NCBI GenBank assembly: GCA_021817045.1
Contig: JAKAWG010000002.1
Span: forward strand, 37,501-101,500
From: Acidobacteriota bacterium
GTDB taxonomy: Bacteria > Acidobacteriota > Terriglobia > UBA7540
Direction of reading: 5' to 3'
Length of the DNA stretch: 64,000 nucleotides
The notes under the pieces were generated by a model, which was given only the letters and a program-made list of their open reading frames with translations, was not told where the DNA came from and did no database searches. This document shows positions 45,200 to 54,205 of the stretch, piece after piece. The translations under genes were made by a program, and so were the position numbers. Positions within the stretch are counted from its first letter, which is position 1; every line of letters starts with the position of its first letter.

Positions 45200-45958
45200 A
45201 TGCACGCCCGTCGTCGCGGGCTTCAGGTTTCAGCGCTCGCATTGCTGGCGCTTGTTCTTGATCCCGGTCTTCTCGCTGCAAAGACTTCAACCGCAGCCCG
45301 GCAGGCGCTCGTCAAGCTGTTGCTCGGAAAAGAAGTGAAAGCCTTGATCCCGCTTCCGGCAACGAAGGAAGGAGTGGATGTGTACCACGCGCCTGCGCGC
45401 GGCAAGTTCCTCGATGAGCGCGGGATCGACATGCGACGGCTGACGAAGTGGTTAAAGTCAAAGGGCGTTGGTGTTGACCAGGGGCAGTGGGCCATGATTA
45501 CTAACGTCAAGGTCGACGCGAGGCGCGTGGAAGTCCATCTCGGAGGAGGCGGCGAAGGCAGGCGAGGCAGCAGGCACGCCAACAAGGCGAACCCGAGCTA
45601 TCTGAGAGCCGGCGGATCGCGCGTCAACTTCGTGTACCGCAATGACGTGATCGACAGCGACCTCGATCCGCAAACGTTCCTCGCCTTTATGTCCCGCGTC
45701 CTGGACGTCAGCCGCATCCGGGCTGAGTTGGCGGAAAAAAGTATGCCTGCCGAGTTCCAGCAAGCCATCGCGGAGAAGACCGTTTGCGAAGGCATGACTT
45801 ATCAAATGGTTCAATTGGCCTTCGGCGACCCGGAAGAAAAGAAGCTCGGCGGCGCGAGCGGCGGCAGCTTTTCCGAAACCTGGTATTACATGAGGCAGGG
45901 GCGCCGATGGGTCATCAAATTCGTCAACGGCAAGGTGGTGAAAGCGGAGGTCTTTTAG
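45200..45958 (+). CDS. Secreted protein with SmpA/BamE-like C-terminus
   Basis: A 252-residue protein. GGAGGAG precedes ATG 45200, and a signal peptide (ALALLALVLDPGLLAAK) follows. The middle is unfamiliar and contains a glycine/arginine patch (GGGGEGRRGSRH). The last 60 residues (CEGMTYQMVQLAFGDPEEK, ETWYYMRQGRRWVIKFVNGKV) have the helix-strand pattern of SmpA/OmlA-type small domains. Probably periplasmic; role unknown. The in-frame extension to 44843 crosses the repeat zone and is not used. Confidence 0.75.
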   Translation: MHARRRGLQVSALALLALVLDPGLLAAKTSTAARQALVKLLLGKEVKALIPLPATKEGVDVYHAPARGKFLDERGIDMRRLTKWLKSKGVGVDQGQWAMITNVKVDARRVEVHLGGGGEGRRGSRHANKANPSYLRAGGSRVNFVYRNDVIDSDLDPQTFLAFMSRVLDVSRIRAELAEKSMPAEFQQAIAEKTVCEGMTYQMVQLAFGDPEEKKLGGASGGSFSETWYYMRQGRRWVIKFVNGKVVKAEVF

Positions 45959-45965
45959 ACCACCG

Positions 45966-46676
45966 TTACGATTGGGTGTAGTGGTGCGCTAGGTCCTGTT
46001 CCGTGTCCGTGAGGTGCCGGTTCATGGACTTGCGTGCCCCCTCCGCGTCACCGCGCCGAATGAATTCCATAACCTCTTCGTGTTGTTTCCTGCGAACCTC
46101 AACCACCTGCGGGCCGGAGAAAGTGGCCACGCGGCTTTCGCGAAGGAGTTCCGCGAGAGGGCCGAGAATAATCGAAAAAGTCGGGTTCTGCGTGGCGCGC
46201 GCGATTTCAGCGTGGAATCCGATGTCTGCATCGATGTATCCTGCCGGCGTGCCCGGCTTCTCGCGCATGACTTTGAGGAATTGTTCCATCGCCTCGAGGT
46301 TCTCCTCGGTGCGACGCTGGGCCGCCAGGCCGGCCATGGCTACTTCAAGGATTTTCCGGAATTCCAGCAGGTGCCGCACGAGCTGAGTCTTGCGCCTGAG
46401 CAGAATCTTGAGAGGCTGCGAAACCGTTTCGTTGCGCGCCTCCAACACCGTTGTGCCCAAGCCACGCCGTATGGCGACGAAGCCGGTGCTTTCGAGCAGC
46501 TTCATCGCCTCGCGGATGACCGTCCGGCTGACGCCCAACGATTCGCACAACTCCCGCTCAGGCGGCAAGAAACTGTTTGGCGGATAATGCCCTTCGATGA
46601 TCTTTTCGGAAATGATATCCGCCACTTCCTTATGGAGAGGCGGCCGGGGACGAAGCGTTCGCAGTGGAGTTCTCAT
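45966..46676 (-). CDS. FadR-type GntR transcriptional regulator
   Basis: A 236-residue regulator: winged helix (LHKEVADIISEKIIEG, PPERELCESLGVSRTVIREA) and a C-terminal all-helical FCD ligand domain with likely metal ligands (DIGFHAEIARAT and NRHLTDTEQDLAHH). This subfamily usually senses sugar acids or related carboxylates. It starts 95 bases behind the MtlD-like gene and probably regulates the surrounding catabolic genes. The start at ATG 46676 is chosen because the frame further up overlaps the neighbour. Confidence 0.88.
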   Translation of the reverse strand: MRTPLRTLRPRPPLHKEVADIISEKIIEGHYPPNSFLPPERELCESLGVSRTVIREAMKLLESTGFVAIRRGLGTTVLEARNETVSQPLKILLRRKTQLVRHLLEFRKILEVAMAGLAAQRRTEENLEAMEQFLKVMREKPGTPAGYIDADIGFHAEIARATQNPTFSIILGPLAELLRESRVATFSGPQVVEVRRKQHEEVMEFIRRGDAEGARKSMNRHLTDTEQDLAHHYTQS

Positions 46677-46770
46677 TCTCAAATCAACCTCGGAATTCAG
46701 AGTGCGCGCGGGTTCCAGCTTTCCCGCCTCCTGCCAGGAGGCCGTGGCTCGTGGCGCCCGGCCGGGAGAA

Positions 46771-47964
46771 TCAGGCGTGCTCGCCCGTAACAAGCTTTTC
46801 GGTCACCTCAGAGTACGCCTCCGCAATAAGCTTCCCCAGTTCGCTATCTTCCTTGATCCCGCAGACCGTCTGAAGGGCGTACCCCAACCCGTTGTTGCGT
46901 ATCATGGCCTGCAACTTCACGGCGGCTGGATCGCCTGGGAAATCATAATGGAGGGCAGCTCCAATGGCAGAAGAAAGCGCCTTGGGCCGGATTCCCTCTT
47001 CCAGCGCAAGCCGCGCCGGACCCACCAGGCGATCATTCGGAGCGAGTTTGCGGATGGGGTCGCGGGCATTTCGCTCGATCGGATCGACGATTTCGGGGCG
47101 CTGATACTTGGCCAAGGCAGAGGCCGCAAACGCGCGCTGATCGTTGGGATCGAATCCATAGCGCTTAATTAAACCGGCCCCGGCCTCCCTGCTGGCCTCG
47201 GAAACAAGCTCGATGATTACCGGGTCATTCGCCGCCTCGCTGAGCAGTTTGTAGCCCTTGAAGTACCCAGGGTACACGATAACCGCATTAATGGCGTTGT
47301 AGGTGAAGAGCTTCCGGATCAGCGCGTGCTGGAAATTCGGCTGGGGAGATAGGCCGGTAATCGGCGGAATGCCGCCTACGAACGCCTGGCGGTCACAAGG
47401 CAATTCCCACAGATCCTGCGTTTTCAGACTCAATGGGTCTTCGGCCCGCATCTCTTCTGTCGGCTCGATGGTCGAACGAAGGACCATCGTTTCTATCAAT
47501 CCCACGCGATCCCGGAACCACTGCCGTCCGTCCGGCGTCAGCGCCGGCTCAATCAATTTGCGGAGCAGTTCAGCGGGCTGGAAGTAGTTCTCGCAAATGA
47601 GAATGTTGAGCGCTTCCTGCCGGTTTCGAGCAAAGGCGCGGCCAATACCAGCCGAGAGCAGCAGGACGATTTCCGGCAGATTAGGGCCGCCGATTGAAAT
47701 GAAGACCACGCCAGCGTCGGCCACGGCATCCGCGACGGCATCCGCGTCACGAGAAAGCAGCACGTCGAAGTCCCCAATCGTCGTGCTCTTGTCCGGCGCG
47801 CCCAGGACTTCAACCCGGTATTTGCGCCGCTCGCGTAACAGGTTGACCAGAGGCTCAGACTTTTCGACGAACCGAATGTGGTAACCGGAAAGCGCGAGCA
47901 GGTGCGCAATAAAGCCTCTCGCAATCTTACCCGCTCCAAAGACAACGGCATTCTTAGTCTGCAC
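46771..47964 (-). CDS. Mannitol-1-phosphate 5-dehydrogenase-like protein
   Basis: A 397-residue long-chain polyol dehydrogenase. AVVFGAGKIARGFIAHLL is the NAD-binding start, and KLFTYNAINAVIVYPGY carries the Lys/Asn catalytic pattern (KLxxxNxxHxxxxY-like) of MtlD enzymes. It likely oxidises a sugar-alcohol or its phosphate. With the TIM-barrel isomerase, the zinc dehydrogenase and the GntR regulator around it, a polyol or inositol-type pathway is plausible. The exact substrate is unknown. Confidence 0.8.
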   Translation of the reverse strand: MQTKNAVVFGAGKIARGFIAHLLALSGYHIRFVEKSEPLVNLLRERRKYRVEVLGAPDKSTTIGDFDVLLSRDADAVADAVADAGVVFISIGGPNLPEIVLLLSAGIGRAFARNRQEALNILICENYFQPAELLRKLIEPALTPDGRQWFRDRVGLIETMVLRSTIEPTEEMRAEDPLSLKTQDLWELPCDRQAFVGGIPPITGLSPQPNFQHALIRKLFTYNAINAVIVYPGYFKGYKLLSEAANDPVIIELVSEASREAGAGLIKRYGFDPNDQRAFAASALAKYQRPEIVDPIERNARDPIRKLAPNDRLVGPARLALEEGIRPKALSSAIGAALHYDFPGDPAAVKLQAMIRNNGLGYALQTVCGIKEDSELGKLIAEAYSEVTEKLVTGEHA

Positions 47965-48417
47965 GAAGGTTCCTCAATTCCAGGAAATTTGAACGAAGGC
48001 CAAGGACGTCAGCCTGGATGTGCTTCCTGAGTGCCACTCGCGCGGCACCTCCCAAGATTGTAATCAAATTGCCGTTTACAGAGCAATTGCTCGCCATCTT
48101 CGAACTCTCACAATCAGCGCGTAACTTGAAGCATAAGGCCCTTCTTCGGGTGGCCGCAATGAATATGACATCCTACCAAAGTATGCTTGCGGAACCAATG
48201 CCGAGCATCTGGAGACCTGCCATTTTGCCGATTCATCAGCGCGACGGTCGTCGCCTCGTGCGCCTCATTCGCTGCCCGCACAGATCGTGTTGAAGTGTTA
48301 CCATTGTCGTTTGCGCGCGCGGGTCGCCCGGGTGCGTGCGGGAACCGATCCACTAGAATCAGCGGGTCAAAGTTCCGACCTTACGAGCAAAACAAGGGTC
48401 GCAACAGGAGATTAGGA
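47965..48417. other. Divergent intergenic region of the polyol cluster
   Basis: About 450 bases between the MtlD-like gene and the divergent TIM-barrel gene. It should hold both promoters and any GntR operator, but I see no clear -35/-10 pair or FadR-type palindrome. An AGGAG precedes ATG 48418. Confidence 0.4.
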
Positions 48418-49314
48418 ATGCTCTCGCGAAGACAGTTCTTTGGCGATGCTGTATCCGGTCTGCTTTCTCTCGGCTGGGCCGCGAGCGGCGGCTGGGCAGC
48501 CTCAAACCCTTGCGGCCCGCTGTGCTGGCCACATCCCATCGGTTTGCAACTCTACACAGTCCGAGATGTGCTGAAAGCCGATCCGCTAAAAACCTTGAAG
48601 GACGTGGCCGTGATCGGCTACAAGGAAGTAGAGCTTGGAGGTTCCGCCACTGACATCCCTGCCTCGACGCTCACCCAGTATTTGCGCGAGTCCCGCCTGC
48701 CTGCCGTAAGCGGGCACTTCCCTCTTGAAAGCGCCGGCTCCAAGTGGCAGAAGTCGATCGCATATTCCCGCGCTGTCGGCTTGCGATACATGGTGTGCCC
48801 TTTCGCCAACGCCTCTACCGTGGACGGCTGGAAGCGTGTCGCTGATCTCTTCAATCGTGCCGGAAAAGAGTGCAAGGAGGCCGGCATCCAGTTCGCCTAT
48901 CATAACCATCTTCAAGAATTCCGTCCCGTGGGGAACACAACCGGCTATGAAATCATGGCCACGCACACCGACCCCGCGCTCGTTGAATTCGAGATGGACG
49001 TATTCTGGATGGTCTATGGCGGCCAAAACCCACTCGAATATTTTCGGCGTTTTCAGGGCCGGTACACCCTTCTGCACATTAAGGACATGAAGAAGAAAGT
49101 CGGCTATGCGTGGAATCCGCGGCAATTCCCACCGCACGGGACCATTCCGTTCACCGAGGTCGGCCGCGGCCGGATTAATTGGCGAGACATTTTCGCCCAG
49201 GTGAAAGAAGCCGGGACGAGGCACATTTTTGTCGAGCAGGACGTGTGCGAAGTGCCTACGCTGGAAGCCGCGTGCATCAGCTACGACTACTTGAAACATC
49301 TGCGACGGATCTGA
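48418..49314 (+). CDS. Tat-exported xylose-isomerase-like TIM-barrel protein
   Basis: A 298-residue protein of the sugar phosphate isomerase/epimerase fold (AP_endonuc_2). It opens with a Tat-like signal (LSRRQFFGDAVSG). Barrel strands include IGLQLYTVRD, KEVELGG and FAYHNHLQEF, and metal ligands are expected in EMDVFW, LHIKDMK and FVEQDV. Such secreted members are common in Acidobacteria and Planctomycetes, and their substrates are mostly unknown. AGGAG is eight to nine bases before the ATG. It precedes the dehydrogenase by 31 bases. Confidence 0.85.
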   Translation: MLSRRQFFGDAVSGLLSLGWAASGGWAASNPCGPLCWPHPIGLQLYTVRDVLKADPLKTLKDVAVIGYKEVELGGSATDIPASTLTQYLRESRLPAVSGHFPLESAGSKWQKSIAYSRAVGLRYMVCPFANASTVDGWKRVADLFNRAGKECKEAGIQFAYHNHLQEFRPVGNTTGYEIMATHTDPALVEFEMDVFWMVYGGQNPLEYFRRFQGRYTLLHIKDMKKKVGYAWNPRQFPPHGTIPFTEVGRGRINWRDIFAQVKEAGTRHIFVEQDVCEVPTLEAACISYDYLKHLRRI

Positions 49315-49345
49315 CGGCGGAAAGCACGAAGAGGAGAACATTGCA

Positions 49346-50371
49346 GTGAAGGCGGTTGTTGTCTCAGAACCCATGAAGTTCGGCGTGGCGACGGTCCCGC
49401 AGCCATCTTGCGGCGCAGGCGAAGTTCTGATCCGTACCTCGCACTGCGGCGTTTGCGGAACGGATTTGGAAATTCTCCGTGGGACGATGCCGCGTGGTTT
49501 TGTCCGCTACCCTCTTATTCCAGGCCACGAATGGACGGGCACTGTTGTCGAGACAGGCGCGGGCGTAGACAACTGTAAACCAGGCGACCGAGTCTCTGTG
49601 GAAGGTTATCTGACTTGCGGAAAGTGCTTCTATTGCCGTATGGGTGCAACAAATCTTTGCACGACTCACGAGCAAATGGGGCTCACCCATAGCGGCGGCT
49701 TTGCCGAGTACGTGGCGGCGCCCGGCCGGTCCTGTCATCGTCTGCCCGACCACGTGACCCTGGAAGAAGCCGTGCTCGTCGAGCCGGCGGCAACCGTTGT
49801 CCGGGCAATCGGACGAGTCCAATTCAAACCCGGGTATGCCGTTGCGGTAATTGGATGCGGGACGATCGGCGAGATTACCATGCGTGTTCTCTCGCTCTAT
49901 CGCCCTTCAAGCGTGCTCGCCATCGACCTTTCCGAAGGGCAGCGTTCACTCGCCATGCGGGCTGGTGCCACTCTCTTTACATCAACCTCAGACGCGAAGG
50001 AGCTTATCGACTTGAGCGGGACCGAAGGGTGGGACGTTGTGATCAACTGTGCCGGCGGCACTGGAGCTCTCGATCTGGCGCTGGCCATTGTGAGGCGCGG
50101 GGGAAACGTTGTGGCGATTGGTGCAGCGCACGGGGAAGAGCGCTTGGCGACCGACGCCAACCTCCTCGTGATGAAAGATTTGCGCATTGACGGCGTTTGC
50201 GGCTATACGACCCAGTCCTGGGTGCAAACGCTCGAGCTCGTTGCGTCAGGGAGGCTACAATTGCGAGACCTGGTCACCCACACTCGTCCGCTCGACGAAT
50301 TCCTAGAAGCGTTAAGGCTTTTGGAATCCCGGACGGAGCCGGTGGGAAAGATCGTCATCCGTTGCGCCTGA
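49346..50371 (+). CDS. Zinc-binding medium-chain dehydrogenase
   Basis: A 341-residue MDR dehydrogenase of the sorbitol/threonine dehydrogenase type. HCGVCGTDLEILRG and GHEWTGTVVETG hold catalytic zinc ligands. CGKCFYCRMGATNLC is the four-cysteine structural zinc loop. VIGCGTIGEITMRVL binds NAD(P). The likely job is oxidation of a secondary alcohol of a polyol or sugar. It lies behind the TIM-barrel gene in one operon. Confidence 0.9.
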   Translation: MKAVVVSEPMKFGVATVPQPSCGAGEVLIRTSHCGVCGTDLEILRGTMPRGFVRYPLIPGHEWTGTVVETGAGVDNCKPGDRVSVEGYLTCGKCFYCRMGATNLCTTHEQMGLTHSGGFAEYVAAPGRSCHRLPDHVTLEEAVLVEPAATVVRAIGRVQFKPGYAVAVIGCGTIGEITMRVLSLYRPSSVLAIDLSEGQRSLAMRAGATLFTSTSDAKELIDLSGTEGWDVVINCAGGTGALDLALAIVRRGGNVVAIGAAHGEERLATDANLLVMKDLRIDGVCGYTTQSWVQTLELVASGRLQLRDLVTHTRPLDEFLEALRLLESRTEPVGKIVIRCA

Positions 50372-50379
50372 TCCGCATT

Positions 50380-50853
50380 TCAGATCGGTTGAGTGAACCT
50401 GGTGAGCAATCGCGCAAAGTCCCGGCAATCCCGATCTGGCCAATTCTCCATCAGCCGTGAAAAGAATGCTGTTCGGAACGCGCGGGCCTCGAGGGCGCAT
50501 CGGAACCCCTTCTTGGAGAGACAAAGTAAAATGCTGCGTCCGTCTTTCTGGGATGCTACGCGCTTCACGTAGCCTGCCTTGACGGCGGCCGCCACCATGC
50601 GGCTGGCCCGCGAGGGATCAACGCCCAGCCGCGCAGCGACGGTCCTGACCGTCGGCTGCTCGTCTCCATCCTCGGTGGCGTCTTCAAGTGCGTCAACAAC
50701 GAAGACGTGAGACGTCGCGAGGCGGCGCCCCGTTTCCCGCTCCATTAAGCGGCCCAGCGCGCGTCGCGTCTGACTCCGCCGTATGCGCACCATCGCCCGC
50801 TCAATCATCGCCATCGCCTCTTGTCTACTCATCGATACGTTTTGCGACTTCAT
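50380..50853 (-). CDS. MarR-family regulator
   Basis: A MarR-type winged-helix protein of about 157 residues from ATG 50853: VRTVAARLGVDPSRASRMVA is the recognition helix region, and YVKRVASQKDGRSILLCLSKKG the wing. In-frame codons at 50874 and 50913 would lengthen it, the latter starting inside the operator. The divergent methyltransferase gene shares its upstream region, where three overlapping palindromes lie, so it probably represses itself and the methyltransferase. Ligand unknown. Confidence 0.85.
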   Translation of the reverse strand: MKSQNVSMSRQEAMAMIERAMVRIRRSQTRRALGRLMERETGRRLATSHVFVVDALEDATEDGDEQPTVRTVAARLGVDPSRASRMVAAAVKAGYVKRVASQKDGRSILLCLSKKGFRCALEARAFRTAFFSRLMENWPDRDCRDFARLLTRFTQPI

Positions 50854-50883
50854 ACTTCCGAACTCTACCAACATACGTGCCCG

Positions 50884-50934
50884 TTGACAATCTTTATATA
50901 ATGCTAATAGCATATAGATGCTATACGCATCTAT
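50884..50934 (+). promoter_or_regulatory. Promoter and stacked palindromic operators (MarR-like)
   Basis: A perfect TTGACA (50884-50889) faces the methyltransferase; TAGCAT (50908-50913) is a possible -10 at 18 bases. Overlapping it are ATGCTA-A-TAGCAT (50901-50913), ATAGCAT-ATAG-ATGCTAT (50907-50924) and ATAGATGC-TATAC-GCATCTAT (50914-50934), all perfect. Alternating ATGCTA/TAGCAT half sites suggest binding of more than one dimer. Confidence 0.7.
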
Positions 50935-50954
50935 CTTATAGAGGTGAGAATGCG

Positions 50955-51587
50955 ATGGTTAAGACCGCACAGGCATTCGACAAACTGTATCGGCGTGGCG
51001 TACCCTTGCCCTGGAATGTGGACGGCCCCACGCCTTTCGTCCGAGAGCTGGAACAACAAGGTCAGATTCGCGGAAAGGTTCTCGACGCGGGCTGCGGCAC
51101 GGGCGAGAACGCGTTGTTCTTGGCGGAGCGCAAACATTACGTTGTTGGGTTCGACGGGGCGCCGGCGGCGATCGAGATGGCGCGGGCTAAGGCTGCGGCG
51201 CGCGAACTTCCGGTCGACTTTCGGGTTGCCGACGCGCGGGACCTTCGAGGCTTCGAAGGGCCTTTCGATACCATCGTCGATTCCGGACTCTTTCACGTTT
51301 TTGACAGAAAAGCGGACCGCCTGCACTATGCCGCTTCCTTGCGGCGCGTCTGCGGGCCGGGCAGCACCCTCCACCTGTTGGCTTTTAGGGCTGACGAAAG
51401 ACCACGTCTCGTGGGGGCGAACCAGCTTCGCTTTAGGTTGCAGCGCTTGCTGACCGGTTTTGGCACCCACGGCGTAAGCGAAGCCGAGCTGCGGGAAGCT
51501 TTCTCTGAAGGCTGGGCCGTCGACTCACTGACCGCCCGCGTTGACGGGAACCATCATTTCTACCTTGCGCAAATCCGTTGCGTTTGA
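50955..51587 (+). CDS. SAM-dependent methyltransferase (TehB/TPMT-like)
   Basis: A 210-residue methyltransferase. VLDAGCGTGENALFLAER binds SAM, VVGFDGAPAAIEMA is motif II and FDTIVDSGLFHVF motif IV. The opening FDKLYRRGVPLPWNVDGP is shared with small-molecule methyltransferases resembling thiopurine methyltransferase or TehB. These modify toxic thiols, tellurite or metabolites. GAGGTGAG is about seven bases upstream of ATG 50955. Divergent MarR control suggests a detoxification role, which is inference. Confidence 0.85.
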   Translation: MVKTAQAFDKLYRRGVPLPWNVDGPTPFVRELEQQGQIRGKVLDAGCGTGENALFLAERKHYVVGFDGAPAAIEMARAKAAARELPVDFRVADARDLRGFEGPFDTIVDSGLFHVFDRKADRLHYAASLRRVCGPGSTLHLLAFRADERPRLVGANQLRFRLQRLLTGFGTHGVSEAELREAFSEGWAVDSLTARVDGNHHFYLAQIRCV

Positions 51588-51764
51588 ACCTTCCCTTGCT
51601 CATGCGGATTTTGCAGCAGGAGGACAAAAAACAAAGCCTCCGGCCTGAATCGTCACAAGTCAGTTGCTGCTAAACCGGAACTTTGACTGGCTCGCCTCCT
51701 TCTCACAGTGGGCCTCCTGGACGAGGTGAAACCGACCAGCGGGCGCCAAGCGGCCCAAAGACGC

Positions 51765-51792
51765 TTGACGCACATCGTCTGAGGACTAGACT
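51765..51792 (+). promoter_or_regulatory. Probable egt operon promoter
   Basis: TTGACG (51765-51770), 16-base spacer, TAGACT (51787-51792). The leader to ATG 51861 would be about 60 bases. Bases 51588-51764 hold nothing else I recognise. Confidence 0.55.
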
Positions 51793-51860
51793 AGAAAGGA
51801 GTGGAGACGTCCGGTACGGAATCCAGGGCTGTCGATTGTGCTATCGTGCGGAGAGCCAAA

Positions 51861-53204
51861 ATGAATACAACGAGGGATGCTGCGGCGCATCACATATTGC
51901 TTGCCCGCCTTGCGAACGCCCGCGCCCTAACGGATCAACTTTTCGAAATTGTGAAGTCGGAATGTCTTTACGAACGGCCGATCCCCGAGCGGCACCGGAT
52001 CGTCTTTTATCTCGGGCACCTCGAAGCGTTTGACTGGAATCTCCTGCGCGACCGGCTTCCTGGCCTTCATCCGTTCCACAAAGCGTTTGACAGGCTCTTC
52101 GCTTTTGGGATTGATCCCGTGAGCGGTGGTTTGCCCTCCGATCAACCGCGTGATTGGCCAAGCATCGAGGAGATTCGTCGCTACAATCACAAGGTTCGTG
52201 AGAGTCTGGCGCCCGCTCTAGAAGGAGTGCCCGCGTCCGAAGTGGCGCGGCACAACAGCGAGCCTTATCCTTCAATGAGCGTGCTCCTGAACGTGGCCAT
52301 CGAACATCGCCTAATGCACGCGGAGACATTCGCGTACATGCTGCACCAGTTGCCGCTCGGGCAGAAGGTTAGGCCAGGAGGCGCGCAGGCTGTGGCGTCT
52401 TCGGCCTCCACCGTCACAGCGCGAATGGTGGAGATCCCGGCGGGTCTCACAACTCTGGGTCTTCCCAGAGAAGGCGGCGCCTTCGGGTGGGATAATGAAT
52501 TCGAGCAACATTGCGTATCCGTGCCCCAATTTGCGATTGACCAACACAAAGTTACGAACGGTCAGTACCTAAACTTTCTCTCGGAAGGTGGGTACGAGAA
52601 CCAAAGCCTTTGGACGGAAGACGGGTGGAATTGGAAGACGCACAGCGGCATCACGCATCCCGTTTTCTGGAAACGCTCCGGCGATGCCTGGAATTTCCGG
52701 ACAATGTTCGCGGAGATTCCGCTTCCTATGGATTGGCCGGTTTACGTCAGCCACGCGGAGGCAAGCGCGTATGCGCGGTGGACTGGAAAAGTGCTTCCGA
52801 CAGAGGAACAGTGGCATCGCGCAGCTTACAGCACTCCGGAAAAGAGGGAAAGAGATTACCCATGGGGAGCTGAGGATCCAACATGGCAGCGCGGAAACTT
52901 TAACTTTGTTAGCTGGGATCCTGCTCCTGTTAACTCCCACCCGGCAGGCGCCAGCGGCTTCGGCATCTCAGACGTTTTGGGAAACGGCTGGGAATGGACA
53001 TCCAGTTCGTTTGGGCCTCTTCCGGGCTTTCAGCCGTTTGCCTTTTACACCGGCTATTCGGCAAACTTCTTCGACCGCAAGCATTTCGTCCTCAAAGGCG
53101 GGTCTTCTCGCACCGCCGCGTGCATGTTGCGGCGCTCTTTCCGCAACTGGTTTCAGCCGCACTACCCATACATTTACGCCGGATTTCGCTGCGTAAGCAT
53201 TTGA
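51861..53204 (+). CDS. egtB: EgtB-type ergothioneine sulfoxide synthase
   Basis: A 447-residue non-heme iron enzyme joining trimethylhistidine (hercynine) to a thiol with O2. N-terminal DinB-like domain: FYLGHLEAFDW and AIEHRLMHAETF supply the three-His iron site. C-terminal FGE-sulfatase domain: VEIPAGLTTLGLP, SHAEASAYARWTGKVLPTEE, DVLGNGWEWTSS and GGSSRTAACMLRRSFRNW. No EgtA or EgtC is nearby, so it may use cysteine directly, as reported for EgtB of the acidobacterium Chloracidobacterium. GGAGAG lies before ATG 51861; an upstream in-frame start at 51801 is less likely. Confidence 0.9.
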   Translation: MNTTRDAAAHHILLARLANARALTDQLFEIVKSECLYERPIPERHRIVFYLGHLEAFDWNLLRDRLPGLHPFHKAFDRLFAFGIDPVSGGLPSDQPRDWPSIEEIRRYNHKVRESLAPALEGVPASEVARHNSEPYPSMSVLLNVAIEHRLMHAETFAYMLHQLPLGQKVRPGGAQAVASSASTVTARMVEIPAGLTTLGLPREGGAFGWDNEFEQHCVSVPQFAIDQHKVTNGQYLNFLSEGGYENQSLWTEDGWNWKTHSGITHPVFWKRSGDAWNFRTMFAEIPLPMDWPVYVSHAEASAYARWTGKVLPTEEQWHRAAYSTPEKRERDYPWGAEDPTWQRGNFNFVSWDPAPVNSHPAGASGFGISDVLGNGWEWTSSSFGPLPGFQPFAFYTGYSANFFDRKHFVLKGGSSRTAACMLRRSFRNWFQPHYPYIYAGFRCVSI

Positions 53205-53226
53205 CCTGAATACCCGGGAGGAGTCG

Positions 53227-54198
53227 GTGCCAATAACTACTGGTGTTGCGTTCGAAACCGTCGCCCGGTTTGCCGCGGACGTCCGCGCAGGCCTCTCTCA
53301 GCCGGAACAAAAGCAATTACCTTTCAAATATTTTTATGACGATGTTGGATCGGCTCTCTTTGAGGTGATCAGCGTCCTTCCAGAATACGGCCTAACGCGC
53401 GCTGACGAGCGGCTCCTGAAGAAATACGCTAACCGGATTGCCACAAGCATCCCGGCCTCCGTCGTTGTGGCCGAACTCGGAAGCGGTTCCGGAAAAAAAG
53501 CGCGCTGGCTTTTAGAAGCGCTTTCCCGGCTGGAGCCAGTTACCTACTGTCCAGTCGAACTCTCGTCCGCCGCCCTCGCCGTCTGCGCGCGAGAACTCAG
53601 TGACCTGGATTCAGTCCGCGTCATCGCTCTTGAGCGCGACTTCCTGGAAGGCCTCTCCGAGGTGGCCACGCGCCGCGAAGACGGACAACATTTGCTGGTG
53701 CTGTTTCTCGGAAGCAGCATCGGCAATTTTGAGTGTGAAAACGCGGTGAGCCTGCTCACAAGCATACGGGCGACGATGAAAGCTGGCGACGCGCTGCTTC
53801 TTGGGACCGACCTCGAAAAGGAGGTAGCGCGCATCATAGCAGCGTATGACGATCCCCTTGGCGTCACGGCTGCCTTCAACCTGAACCTGCTGGCCCGCAT
53901 TAACCGCGAACTCGACGCCGATTTCAATCTTCAGAATTTCAAACATCATGTGAAGTTCAATCGTCAAACGCGTGATGTCGAGATGTACCTTCAATCCACC
54001 TGCAGACAAACGGTGAGAATCAACAAGGCCGGCTTTTCCACTGTGCTCTCAGCAGGTGAGAGCATTTTGACCGAGCGCAGCCACAAATATTCCCTCGACG
54101 AAGTGTCGGCAATCATCCAGGAGGGTGGCTTCCGGTGCCAGGAGCAGTTTGTAGACCGCGAATGGCCGTTCGCGGAAAGCCTGATGTTTGCGGAATGA
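53227..54198 (+). CDS. egtD: Histidine N-alpha-methyltransferase EgtD
   Basis: Trimethylates histidine to hercynine. LPFKYFYDDVGSALFE is the family opening. VAELGSGSGKKARWLLEAL binds SAM, LVLFLGSSIGNFE and LLGTDLEKE follow, and AFNLNLLARINRELDADF lines the substrate site. The 323-residue length is normal. The start is GTG, with GGAGGAG four bases upstream, 22 bases after egtB. Together the two supply both main steps of ergothioneine synthesis; the final C-S lyase may be unlinked. Confidence 0.93.
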   Translation: MPITTGVAFETVARFAADVRAGLSQPEQKQLPFKYFYDDVGSALFEVISVLPEYGLTRADERLLKKYANRIATSIPASVVVAELGSGSGKKARWLLEALSRLEPVTYCPVELSSAALAVCARELSDLDSVRVIALERDFLEGLSEVATRREDGQHLLVLFLGSSIGNFECENAVSLLTSIRATMKAGDALLLGTDLEKEVARIIAAYDDPLGVTAAFNLNLLARINRELDADFNLQNFKHHVKFNRQTRDVEMYLQSTCRQTVRINKAGFSTVLSAGESILTERSHKYSLDEVSAIIQEGGFRCQEQFVDREWPFAESLMFAE

Positions 54199-54205
54199 GC
54201 TTACC

